Source of the DNA: Apostichopus japonicus
Lineage: Eukaryota > Echinodermata > Holothuroidea > Aspidochirotida > Stichopodidae
Direction of reading: 5' to 3'
Length of the DNA stretch: 64,000 nt
NCBI RefSeq assembly: GCF_037975245.1
Contig: NC_092580.1
Coordinates: 20,138,501 to 20,202,500 of the forward strand
Shown here: piece after piece, positions 49,001 through 59,078 of the stretch
How positions within the stretch are numbered: the first letter of the stretch is position 1
Layout of the letters: the number at the start of each line of letters is the position of its first letter
Program-made: the position numbers and the translations under genes
Notes under the pieces: model-generated
What the model was told of the DNA's origin: nothing
The model's input: the letters and a program-made list of their open reading frames with translations, nothing else
Database searches by the model: none

Positions 49001-50463
49001 GTGACAAATAACCTTAAATGGGGATTACAGGTGGGCAATCAACTCCTCTGAACAGAGTTAGAATTACAATAGTGTCATATGGCTCAAGCCTCTTTATTGT
49101 TGATGTCTTATAATGATTGTATAACTAGAGGTGTCTCTCATCTCTATGAGTAGTGAACAAAGAGGAGAACTGAGTGATTGTGATAGGTATTAAGATACTT
49201 ATCGGTGATGAGCCGAGCTTACACTCAGACAGTGTGCAAAAAAGTAATGATTGTTTTGAAATGTAAAACGTGAAATTTTTATACCCAAATTTGCAAAGTC
49301 AATACAATTCAATACAGTACAGCACAATACAATACAACACAATAAGGGAGGCAAGGTTTGGATGACTTGGTCATTCTCTTCTCCCATGGAATCTCTAATT
49401 AGACGTCCTGTCTAAAGGAAAGCTGCAGCATCTGCAATCCTATTGCTTCAAACAGAAGATCAAAAGATGTGGTCCTATGTAGCCTGGATGATGTGATGCT
49501 ACACAACTGCAGTCCTCGTAACAGTCATGTCTTGATACAGTAACTTATACAAGATGATCAATGTTGTGAAACACCTCAATCCCCCTTTCTTTAAGATGGT
49601 TCCTGTTGGAGCAGGGGTTGCTCTTTCTACACATTGTACTAATGCAGACCAGATCTCTCACTGAGCAGAAAATAGAGACAGAGCTGGAGCTTATGCATCT
49701 CGTTGTTAGACTCCACCGCTTATTCAAGAAAGCAGATCAGATGGATAAAAGTCAAGGTAAGTTTGGGTACTTATCTTTCTTTCTCTTAATAATAGGACAC
49801 ACAAGTGTGTTTGTATGGTTGAGGTACAAACCAGCCATGAGGATAGTTTGTAAAGACACACCTGAATCTTGTGAAAAGCACAGATTCACTCTAAGAAGCC
49901 CAGAAAACATGTCCTTTTAGTTTCATATGTACATATGTAGTTTCATATGCTGACATAGATGAAACGCAATGCCATTTGTCCCAGACAAATTTATATTGTA
50001 TGTTATCTGATCTATATTTTATGTTATACTTTATATTATATTGTATATTGATTTATATTGTATATAATATTGTTATATTGTATGTTATCATTGTATGTTA
50101 TCTGAGGCAATGAAACACTTGACCTAATGGGTCTGTGTGATAGACCAAATAGTACACCAGTTTTAATTGAGGAGTCTCAGATGTATTAAAGGGTCACTTC
50201 TCCAACATAAATGGTAAAGAGGCAATGCAACCTAGACTGACAGCAGGGTTTCTATTGATATACTACACATTATAACTTTATTTCATGCCTATAGTCATCC
50301 TGAAACCATAACAATTTGTCTTTGGGACAATGTTGTAAAATGTTGTATTTTTCTTTTACATTGATTAGCATTTATGCTGCAAGATATCTGGGAGTGTGTG
50401 GCTGGTGATGATGACGTCTGGGAGGATGACGAGCTGGATGAAGATATGCAGGAAGGTGACTGA
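36326..50463 (+). CDS. ATRIP: ATR-interacting protein, complete, 13 coding exons
   Basis: Partner of the ATR kinase; it recruits ATR to RPA-coated single-stranded DNA and supports TopBP1-dependent checkpoint activation in the nucleus. Coding exons: 36326-37063, 37748-37918, 39420-39720, 40554-40658, 41529-41682, 42508-42988, 43740-43951, 45406-45536, 46157-46254, 47583-47669, 48336-48409, 49596-49756, 50369-50463; total 2808 nt, 935 aa plus stop, with every junction in phase. Human ATRIP is ~790 aa; the excess here is in low-complexity Ser/Gln linkers. An acidic checkpoint-recruitment motif DPFEDFEESFTADDLDAID with following ASQALSQ (residues 65-92) matches the RPA70-binding region. A Lys/Glu/Gln-rich coiled coil follows (about 220-330). 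A Ser/Pro/Lys-rich linker (330-450) precedes the helical C-terminal ATR-binding region (about 500-905). The tail is acidic. The start codon is the first in-frame ATG after a strong TTTTCTTAG acceptor. Assignment rests on the N-terminal motif, coiled coil and overall order. Confidence 0.9.
37748..37918 (+). CDS. ATRIP: ATRIP coding exon 2 (coiled coil)
   Basis: Residues 247-303, almost wholly Glu/Lys/Gln/Arg heptads. Acceptor TCCCAG, donor GAG|GTAGGT, phase 0 at both ends. Confidence 0.9.
38200..38264 (+). repeat. near-perfect 65-nt hairpin in ATRIP intron 2
   Basis: Arms 38200-38227 and 38238-38264 pair through 17 uninterrupted base pairs (AAGCTGGCTGCACACTG), a small internal loop, and GACTGAA, leaving a ~10-nt loop TGGGACCTTG. 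The size suits a short microRNA precursor, but a small foldback transposon is equally likely. Confidence 0.5.
38759..39255. mobile_element. hAT-like MITE in ATRIP intron 2, 497 bp
   Basis: Ends CAGGGCCTTCTTTAAC and, inverted, CATGGCTTTTCTTAAG (12 of 16 match). Flanks GTATATAC (38751-38758) and GTATATAT (39256-39263) are 7 of 8 identical. Contains the shared core on the minus strand at 39083-39202, including a local GGCAAGAATTTT duplication. More decayed than the other copies. Confidence 0.65.
39420..39720 (+). CDS. ATRIP: ATRIP coding exon 3 (end of coiled coil, basic linker)
   Basis: Residues 304-404. Starts LEALKTQLEFKEREI, the end of the coiled coil, then a Ser/Pro/Lys-rich linker with repeated SP-K and SPR motifs that could be kinase sites. 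Acceptor TTCAACAG, donor CCCAG|GTTTGT, phase 0 in and 1 out. Confidence 0.9.
40554..40658 (+). CDS. ATRIP: ATRIP coding exon 4 (Ser/Arg/Lys linker)
   Basis: 105 nt in phase 1-1; encodes a basic Ser-rich linker (VRSDSPRRSSSSLLIKKWSP). The only acceptor giving an open frame is AAGCAG at 40548-40553; the nearby TTAG would bring in a stop. The donor is ACG|GTATTT, a weak site. Low conservation expected here. Confidence 0.8.
41529..41682 (+). CDS. ATRIP: ATRIP coding exon 5
   Basis: 154 nt, phase 1 in and 2 out. Encodes GPSLMVGLLMKDEEESS and a Gly/Ser-rich end. Acceptor TTTTAAG, donor GACAT|GTAAGT. Confidence 0.85.
42508..42988 (+). CDS. ATRIP: ATRIP coding exon 6 (start of helical C-terminal region)
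   Basis: Largest C-terminal exon (481 nt, residues 490-650). It follows a GGTACAG acceptor and ends ATTACT|GTGAGT in phase 0. A Ser/Gln-rich segment is followed by amphipathic helices (EQHLAKIIPVIQEQLDCYLQ and later). The minus-strand open frames here are shadows. Confidence 0.9.
43740..43951 (+). CDS. ATRIP: ATRIP coding exon 7
   Basis: 212 nt, phase 0 in and 2 out. Encodes WMKEPCRVVQLLQTILRL and a following basic helix. Acceptor TTTCATAG, donor AAATG|GTAAGG. The intron that follows contains the large minisatellite. Confidence 0.9.
44405..45335 (+). repeat. minisatellite in ATRIP intron 7
   Basis: More than 20 imperfect copies of a ~37-40-bp unit built on CATGACTGGTTACA, then CACTGCTAGAGATTGAG. 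Some units are shortened to ~25 bp. No start-to-stop coding frame. Confidence 0.9.
45406..45536 (+). CDS. ATRIP: ATRIP coding exon 8
   Basis: 131 nt, phase 2 in and 1 out. Encodes WCVPLLVQHGLSLALSSSSS and a helix ending MLPICSQS. Acceptor TTATTAAG, donor TCAG|GTAGGG. Confidence 0.88.
46157..46254 (+). CDS. ATRIP: ATRIP coding exon 9
   Basis: 98 nt, phase 1 in and 0 out. Encodes DSCPLSHIYQWGTSLKSAED and a short helix ending IRLE. Acceptor TACTCCAG, donor GAG|GTAACG. Confidence 0.88.
46735..46897. mobile_element. foldback MITE-like palindrome in ATRIP intron 9
   Basis: Two ~60-70-nt arms are near-perfect reverse complements (ACAAATAATGAATGGTT opposite AACCATTCATTATTTGT; GCAATAGTGCAAATATTTCA appears in both). 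Only about 25 nt separate the arms, so a transcript would form a long hairpin. The 129-codon ORF over it is a by-product of the repeat. Confidence 0.7.
47583..47669 (+). CDS. ATRIP: ATRIP coding exon 10
   Basis: 87 nt, phase 0-0. Encodes IVKLLLAIVSSRVNGASSLV and then Cys-rich NCHCSYE. Acceptor TTCCTTAG, donor GAG|GTAATG. No ATG, so it is invisible to ATG-based ORF calls. Confidence 0.87.
48336..48409 (+). CDS. ATRIP: ATRIP coding exon 11
   Basis: 74 nt, phase 0 in and 2 out. Encodes VVGSVVFMLLEELKQAEMDK and SSHQ. Acceptor ATATCAG, donor AGAG|GTGAGA. Confidence 0.87.
49596..49756 (+). CDS. ATRIP: ATRIP coding exon 12
   Basis: 161 nt, phase 2 in and 1 out. Encodes WFLLEQGLLFLHIVLMQTRS, then a long helix with KIETELELMHLVVRLHRLF, resembling the conserved C-terminal helical block of ATRIP. 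Acceptor TCTTTAAG, donor CAAG|GTAAGT. Confidence 0.9.
50369..50463 (+). CDS. ATRIP: ATRIP coding exon 13 (acidic C-terminus, stop)
   Basis: 95 nt, phase 1 in. Encodes AFMLQDIWECVAGDDDVWED and a very acidic end, stop TGA at 50461-50463. An acidic C-terminal tail is typical of the family. Confidence 0.9.
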
Positions 50464-50491
50464 GACGCACCCTCAAGATTATACAAACTGA

Positions 50492-50497
50492 AATAAA
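50492..50497 (+). terminator. candidate ATRIP polyadenylation signal
   Basis: AATAAA 29 nt after the ATRIP stop codon, with a GT-rich downstream stretch at about 50548-50590 as expected for the downstream cleavage element. This would give a very short 3' UTR; later AATAAA copies (about 51550) are alternatives. Confidence 0.45.
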
Positions 50498-50559
50498 AAC
50501 TGAAAAATAAGTACGGAAGGATCGATCACACCTTGAAAATGCAGGAATGTATGTATGTG

Positions 50560-52897
50560 TGGGTGTGTGTGTGTATGTATGTATGTATAGTCTGTCCCTT
50601 TAATGCTTTAATTTATATCACAGTTGCTTTGTGTGGATAATATCATGACATGTTTAGCCAGTCCAAATTAAGTCAAATTGAGTAGTTAAGGTTTTGTGAA
50701 ATATTATTGATGTGGGTAACTTGTTTGATTACCTGGTGTCCTCCAGTGGTAAGGCATATCACGGTTAAGTGTCTTTATTGCATGCTTTAAAAGGAGAACT
50801 AATGTAGTTGAATAGAAACCTTTTTCTTGCTATGAATCAGCTAGTCTTGTAGCATAGGATTTAAGTGTGCTTTTGGGAAAGTGGGGTGGAGAAGGTGTAA
50901 AAGAGAAGAGCTTAATAGCTGATCCTTACAGAAAGGAATACCTAGAATATATTATTATGTTGGATAGTAGTGTCTTTGTAGTTATTGCATGCATTACTTA
51001 AAAAAAAAGAAAATGATTAGAAAAGTTATGAAAGATGAGGCTTGCTTTGCAACATAAAGGGTTCACTTGCCAAAATGTCTGCACTACATTAGGGCATTCT
51101 CTACCAGTAATTAAAGAAAAGTCTGCTTGTCATATGTACCTTGAATTGTTAAACAGTTTGGTAAATACAGACCAAGTAAGATTGAGGCTTCCCAACCCTC
51201 TTCATCTAACCCTCTTGACAGAGAAAAACAGTCATTGACTCAAGTCGGCCTTCCTTGAAACTTTATTACTGAGAGTTATTCATTATTTGGCAGCTGTGTT
51301 TATGCACACTGAACACTTTTATGACCAACACTCATGCAAACCACTAGATACTAAGCAAATTCTGGACCTACTAGTTCTATCAAACATAAATTGTAAGAAT
51401 GACCAAATTCAGTACAGGGTAATGTAGATATGGGTAGATTTCTATTTAGGTATCAATTTTTTCTAGTAAACACAATTAACCATATGTTTTGTATATTTTT
51501 GTCACTTTTGATATAATCATAAGTATTAACTCATCTTCCATTACATAAGCACAATAAATACCATCACGTACAGGGATAGTATCACACCTAATAAAGTAAG
51601 GTCATTTTAATCTTCTCTTTGTTTTAGTTATTACCTTCTTTGTCTCTTAACCCATCCTCTGTATGTGTGTACCTCTCAGTTTGAGTTATGCCGATAACAT
51701 CTTCATGGTTTTCCCATCTTAGCAGCTATATTTAATATAAAATTCTATTGAAAGTAGGCAATTTTTGGATGCTGTGAAGGGGACAGAACGCAGCAGCAAA
51801 ATAGATCTGCAGGTATTTGGAAGTTTCAATATCACCACAGCTTTTAGTGAACTGAAATTAGCCCATAGGAAGGACGAGGCAGGAGATACATTTTACACAT
51901 GATTTATATTAATTTATAAAAATATTCATTATACAAAAATTATATTTATATTAGCTTGTAGAACGTTGCCGACCACCTCTGATTATCCTTAAAATCTCCC
52001 CAGATTGAGCATACAACCTCTGAGAATCTTCAAATACCTACTAATCCAGGATGTTTGAAGCCTCAGAGTACACTTAACCTATCTTTTCAATTCTCTGTAG
52101 AGTGTCCTAACATTGAACCTCATACTGTCCTTACCTCAGAGTATGCATGGAACTTCCCTCTTTCCATTCAACCCTCATCACATGGTGAAAACAATTCATT
52201 AACTCTTTACCAGGAGATACATACAAAACTGCAGTCAATCAAATGTAAACATTTTCCAGTTGATAAAAGAAATGTGTAAGGCATAATCGGTGGATGATAT
52301 AGACTAACCAGCCTACTAATTTGATTTGAAAATAAATCGTGCTTCTTAATATTAGTTATGTGATGGAGAAAATTGTTCCCGAGAAGTATTCAAGTTTTGA
52401 GGTATACACATTACTGTTGCTAATGAATTTTGACTTGCCATAGTACATTTACCATGTTATTAATTACCGTTGCTAATGAATTTGACTTGCCATAGTACAT
52501 TTACCATGTTATTACCCCACATCTCTCATTCGCATCAAAAGTCAACAGTTTCATCAAAATGAGTTTTCAACAGCTTCATAGAAGAAAACAGCTTCATAGA
52601 AGGCTCTTAAGCTATTGCATCACTGTTGTCTTCGGACAGTGTTGTATTCTAATTTGACAGATAATTATGAAAAGTTGGATTGTATCCCAAACTGAACAAT
52701 ACAAGTGTCTAATGTTGTATTAGAATATGAATGCTAAAATTTGATTGTTTATCTACACTCCCACATCTGATGAAAGTTATATATGTGGGTACTAACAATT
52801 GACAGTAGGTTTTGCTACATCATTCTGTATTATAAATAATCATACTGTATTTTGAATACTTTGTGCGAATAGATAATGATTTGATAATATGGCTTAC
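50560..52897. other. region between convergent ATRIP and AGMAT, no gene seen
   Basis: Holds the presumed 3' ends of both genes, a (GTAT)n/(GT)n stretch near 50548-50590, and a tandem duplication at 52410-52514. ORFs here lack family resemblance. Confidence 0.4.
52410..52514 (+). repeat. 53-bp tandem duplication
   Basis: Two adjacent copies beginning ATTAC(T/C)GTTGCTAATGAATT and ending ACCATGTTATTA, differing by a T/C change and one T deletion. Confidence 0.85.
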
Positions 52898-52999
52898 TCA
52901 ATCAGAGTATTTTACACCTGGCAAGGCACAAAGCATTTCAAACAGAAGATTGGCTCCCGTCAAGGCAGTAGTTCCGTTGGTGTCATAAGGGGGTGAAAC
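52898..52999 (-). CDS. AGMAT: AGMAT last coding exon
   Basis: 102 nt, phase 0 in. Acceptor GTCCAG. Encodes [20 protein letters not shown] and [13 protein letters not shown], stop TGA at 52898-52900. No clear polyadenylation signal close downstream; an AATAAA on the minus strand at 51262-51267 is a distant candidate. Confidence 0.93.
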   Translation of the reverse strand, partial: VSPPYDTNGTTALTGANLLFEMLCALPGVKYSD

Positions 53000-55298
53000 C
53001 TGGACAAGCAAAGCAGAGAAGATGGACTAAATAGTGTTAAAAAGTGCAAAACTATATAAATTCCAGTATTTAATTGAGCATTCCTTGGTCTCTGACAAAA
53101 AACAGTCTATGAGACAGTCAGACACATCAACAATATTAAATTAAAGCAGATTAGTTAATGCACTGAAATAGGAATGGAAGGCTATCCAGTTTAGAGGCTT
53201 GTAATTGGTACCCATCAGCTTGTGGGTATCCTGGGTGAACCATTCAGCAACATGCCTGTTGCCTCTGCATTCTTGTCTAAATTGGCTTTAAACTCACACT
53301 TACTTATCCAGCAGATAGCACTTAATTTGCAGTATTTTATAAAGAAGATTTTGCCTTGTGAGGGGGGGGGGGTTACTATGATTGGCTAGTGGTACACTGG
53401 CAAGGGAAAAGAGGGGGCCAAGAGTCCAGTATGAGCAGATGCACCAATTTCGGATATTCCTTGTCCCAAGTTTCTTATTGCTATTGCTAAGCAAATTACT
53501 ATAAAAGGTTGAATATCCTACCCCCTCCCCTGGATTCCTGTGTGTCCCTGCAGAGATATCATAAGCTGTTAGAGGGCTGTATTAAAGGCACTACACCAAT
53601 GCTACCACTATGCTACCTCCCACTGTGGAGCCATCTCGTGAAATGGTTTGCAAGATAACAGAGATTGCTTGCCAAAACTAGTGCTATGTGTGTATGCAAA
53701 ACTTAACCAGCCGTTACATTTGTAGCATATTTGGCAGAAATGTATTGGCATAAAATCTTACTTCAAATGGCCATGTATTACTTGTCATACTTCTTAAAGA
53801 TAAACAATGCTATTCTCATACCTTGTTTCCCCCTTAAAAACATACTTCAACACTTACTTCAACAAGATCTGCACCAACTAACTTGATTCCTCTGCAACCT
53901 CTGATTATCTCTAAGCCTTGGATGGAGGTCAGCCCGCCAATCTCTGGGGTACCTGATGGATGTAAACAATAAACCAATTGACTGGATATTACCTCTTTCA
54001 GTCTTCTACCTACAATTTACATTGATAAAATTCCACCAACAAAAACTTGAAATTTAGCTAGTTGTGACAATTGTTTTTATGTTCACTTGTTTGATATCAT
54101 CCTACAAAAGCACTTGTGCTTTGAAGCATGATATGATAAAACATTATAAATTGGTATTAGCACTGGAGGGTTGTCTCAACTGGCTGTGGAAATTATTTTG
54201 AAACTTTTCTTGTGTGTTAGTTCCTATTGTATCTAAATAACATAGTCATAATACATCAAAATGGGACATTGTTGATGATAGAAATTGCCCAGTTTCATCA
54301 TTACATATATAACATATATGTGTAGGTGACAAATTGCAATATAAGAAATATGATTTGAGGAATTAAAGAACATCAGTACTGGCCAAATTTCAGCATGCTA
54401 AAAAAATTCCTGATAGTTCTACATCTCCAAACATTGAGAAGTGTTAAATTTGACAAAAGTTTCAGGGAGGAAAACTTACTTTGAAGGCTGTAGTAAAATT
54501 TCTTTTTGAAGTTGTGCATGGGCAACCATTATTTGACTTTATTTTGCATATTTAGCACCGATACTTCTCACCTTGCAAATTTTTTTGTTACAAAAGTGTT
54601 ATTTTGACAAAAAATATTGACTTTGCACAAAATACAAGCCCATGCTTATGGAATGTGTTTTTTTACATTAATTAACTACAATAATCTACATTATATTTGA
54701 TAGAACATATTTGAGAGAATATGTTTGATAGGCTTTTTATTACTGGGTTTAATGGGAAAGGCAAGGTTGAGTGGAAATCTATTTTTGTTAGTGCCGAGTT
54801 AACGTTGGGTTCCTCAAATTACCTGTTCCTGGTGCAAACGCTGGATCTAAAGCATCAATATCAAAGGAGAGATAAACTGGTACTTGTCCCATCATGTCTC
54901 TGACTTCAGCCATCAACGGTGACATTGACTTATACCAACACTCTTCAGCTGGAACCACTCGAAACCCCTGTTATATAAAAGACCAAAATTAGTTGTACTT
55001 CAGACAAGAATTATCCAAGGACTCGGCATCTAAAGCCATAACCAGAATGCAAAAATGCATTGAAGTTTCGATTACTTCATTGCAATAGACTTCTGCTTAT
55101 TCCTTAGAAACAGCTATTATAATGGAAATGTCCCGATTTCTACTATGAGATACGGTATCATGTTTAAATGGTTTCCAGAGTTTGACTGCTGGTGACCCAG
55201 ATGACCTTTGACCTCTACCAAAAGCAATTGAGTTTTTGGTTCCTTGCTGAAAGCAAAGGAACCTATGTATTCAGGTTGGCGTGTGTGTGTGTGTGTGT

Positions 55299-55331
<33 letters not shown>

Positions 55332-58300
55332 ACGCTTAAGCTTGTATGCACGATAACTCAACAAGGGATTGACTGATCATGATCAAACTTGGTGGGTGGG
55401 TGGCCCATAGTGAGTAGATGAACCCTATTGTTTTTGGTGCCCACAAAGGTCACCAAAGATCAGTTATGGTCCAAAAACCCAAAATACTAAAACTGCAATA
55501 ACTCCCAGTGCCAATGTGCGACAAGGTTGATATTTTGGGACAAGTTGTGAACTGGTTAGGGCAATATTTTGAAACTTAACGGTCATGTGATCTGAGGTCA
55601 CCAAAGGTCAATTAATGTTAAAAAACTAGTATTTTTGCGATAACTTGAGAACGAATTGTCCGTTAGGGTTAGGAGTTGCTTCAGTGTAATCCAATTGTCG
55701 ACCCACATCTGGGTGACCCTTGACCTCAATTTGACCTTTGGTGACCTTTTCATGTTTTGGGGATTTTTACAGTTTCGATGCTATTTTCAGATGTCAAAGG
55801 TACCTTCCGATCATAAATATGGATAGGTTGACCCCCGTGTGACCTTTGTGTGCGAACTTATATGGGGTCAAAGTTTTCGGTCAGAGTTAGGATGGCTGTA
55901 CAGACTTATCGTGTTGATTTTTGGAATCAGCAGATCAAACTACATTTGAAACCAAGGTCAAAAGGTCAAAGGTCACATTAGAAAAAATGTGCTTAGTTTG
56001 GGAGAAAACGGGCGAAAAAGAAAATGTTTGGTTTTGATGCTAGATTTGGATATCAAAGGTACCTTCCGATCAAAAATGTCAATGGGTTGACACCCGGGTG
56101 ACCTTTGTGTGTAAAGTTATACAAGGTCAAAGTTAATTTTCAGACATTTAATGCAATAACTCCCAGGGCCAAGGTGTAACAAGGTTGATATTTTGGGACA
56201 AGTTGCAAATGGTATAGAGGAATATTTTCAAACTTAACGGTCATGTGATCCGAGGTCATCAAAGGTCAATTAATGTTAAAAAACTAGTATTTTCGGTGAG
56301 AAAATGGGCAAAGAAAAAAATGTTTGAATTCTTACAGTTTTGATGCTATATTCACGTCTCACCAATCAAAAATGTCAATAGGTTTACCCCAGGTGACCTT
56401 TGTGTGTGAAGTTTTATGAGGTCAAAGTAAAATTTCAGACATTTAGTGCAATAATTCCCAGTTCCAAGGTGTGACACGGTTGATATTTTGGGACAAGTTG
56501 CAAATGGTATAGGGGAATATTTTCAAACTTAACGGTCATGTGATCCGAGGTCACCAAAGGTCAATTAATGATAAAAAACTAGTATTTTTGCGATAACTTG
56601 AGAACGAATTGTCCGTTAGGGTTGGGAGTTGCTTCAATTTAATCCAATTGTCGACCCACATCTGGGTGACCCTTGACCTCAATTTGACCTTTGGTGACCT
56701 TTTCATGTTTTGGGGATTTTTACAGTTTCGATGCTATTTTCAGATGTCAAAGGTACCTTCTGATCATAAATGTCAATGGGTTGACCCCCGTGTGACCTTC
56801 GTGTGAGGAGTTATACGAGGTCAAAGTTAATATTCAGACATTGAATGCAATAACTCTCAGTTCCAAGGTGTGACATGGTTGATATTTTGGGACAAGTTGC
56901 AAATGGTATAGGGGAATATTTTGAAACTTAACGGTCATGTGATCCGAGGTCACCAAAGGTCAATTAATGATAAAAAACTAGTATTTTTGTGATAACTTGA
57001 GAACGAATTGTCCGTTAGGGTTTGGAGTTGCTTCAATTTAATCCAATTGTCGACCCACATCTGGGTGACCCTTGACCTCAATTTGACCTTTGGTGACCTT
57101 TTCATGTTTTGGGGATTTTTACAGTTTCGATGCTATTTTCAGATGTCAAAGGTACCTTCTGATCATAAATGTCAATGGGTTGACCCCCGTGTGACCTTTG
57201 TGTGCGGAGTTATACGAGGTCAAAGTTAATTTTCAGACATTGAATGCAATAACTCTCAGTTCCAAGGTGTGACATGGTTGATATTTTGGGACAAGTTGCA
57301 AATGGTATAGGGGAATATTTTCAAACTTAACGGTCATGTGATCCGAGGTCACCAAAGGTCAATTAATGATAAAAAACTAGTATTTTTGTGATAACTTGAG
57401 AACGAACTGTCCGTTAAGGTTGGGAGTTGCTTCAATGTAATCCATTTGTCAACCCGCATCTGGGTGACCCTTGACCTCAATTTGACCTCTGGTGACCGTT
57501 TCGTGTATTGGGGATTTTTACAGTTTCGATGCTATTTTCTGATGTCAAGGGTGCCTTCTGATCATAAATGTCAATAGGTTGACCCCAATGTGACCTTCGT
57601 GTGCGAAGTTATACGAGTTCAAAGTTAAATAATATTAATGAGGTCACAGGTCAAACGTGAAAAACTCCCAAGTTGCAATAACTTAGCTACTATTTATTGG
57701 AATTTCGTCAAACTTGGTATGATGATATTGGTAGATAGTCTCCACACACTGATGTGTGTTGCAATTGATATCATGCATGTTTTTAAGGGGGGGGGGGCTA
57801 GCATTATTTCGTTATGAAAAGTTTGTATGCACAATAACTCAACGAGGGAATGACCAATCATTACCATACTTGGTGAGTGGGTGGCCCATAGTAAGTAGAT
57901 TATCCCTATTAATGTGGGTGCTCATTTCATGAATATTAATGAGATCATGGGGTCAAACGTGAAATACTCCAAATTGCAATTACTTGGCTACTATTACTAG
58001 TCGGAATTTCGTCAAACTTGGTATGATGATAATGGTAGATAGTCTTCACACACTGATGTGTGTTGCAATTGATATCAGGGCTTAGCATTACTTTGGCAAC
58101 AAAAGTTTGTGAGCATAAATTACTGTTGTTGTATTAGGGCTTTGTTATAAATTTCCCTATGAATGGAACTAATGAACAGCAGCAAGGAACCATGAAATGT
58201 TTTCATTCTGGTTCTATTCGATATAACGCATCCACATGCCACTTTATAAAAAATCTCCATGCTTCCTATCTTGAGATGAAGTGTTTACAAGGTTTTCAGT

Positions 58301-59041
58301 GTTTGACATCTGGTGACCTCAGATGACCTTTAACCTCCACGTTAAACAATAAAGTTCTCAGAATGATTCATGCACATGCCAAGTATAACAAGATTTACAC
58401 ATATGAGGGTCTTGAACTCAACGTGTCACAACTACATACTAAATAGGAGATTAGTCCAAGCTTTCCTTCTTGAGATATTGTGTTTACATGTTTTCACAAT
58501 TTGACCTCTGGTGACCCAAATGACATTTGACCTCCCAGAAAAACAATAGGGTTCTTCTACTCAATGTATAGGCATCTTGCACTTAATGTGGTACTTCTAC
58601 ACATCAAATATGAAACTGGTCCAACCGTACCTTCTTGAGATAACGTGTTTACAAGGTTTTCACAATTTGAACCCTGGTGACCCCAAATGACGTTTGAACT
58701 CCACCAAAAACAATATGCTTCTTGTACTCAATATGGTACTTCTACACACCAAATATGAAATTTGTCTGACCTTCCCTTCTTGAGATATCGTGTTTACAAG
58801 CTGGGCGTCATAAACGCACTCACACACACACACACATACGCCATCATGAATGCAAAGGTTACGATTATCATCGAAACCAAAAATCACAGGTGGGCAGAGT
58901 GCAGTCTATCTACAAATTTGCAAAGTTTTTTGAAACCCCATATAAACACAGACTGAAGAACATGCCACGCTTTGATCCAGTCAGCTGAAACAATTAAATC
59001 TTTGAATGATCAAATGGAAAAAACATAAAACCTTGGGGTCT

Positions 59042-59078
<37 letters not shown>

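Larger units (their letters stand above)
55238..58191. mobile_element. TIR-bounded repeat array in AGMAT intron, ~2.95 kb
   Basis: The ends are perfect 12-bp inverted repeats, GGTTCCTTGCTG at 55238-55249 and CAGCAAGGAACC at 58180-58191. The left end also forms a local hairpin (GGTTCCTT opposite AAGGAACC). The flanks are parts of another repeat family, consistent with insertion. No target-site duplication is evident and no transposase is seen. The interior is mainly tandem units (separate entry), so a satellite-bearing nonautonomous transposon is the best reading. Confidence 0.5.

Noticed and set aside
56609-57229. Two nearly identical small ORFs as duplicated genes
   Set aside because: They are exactly one 399-bp tandem unit apart and have no start context, family resemblance or splice support.
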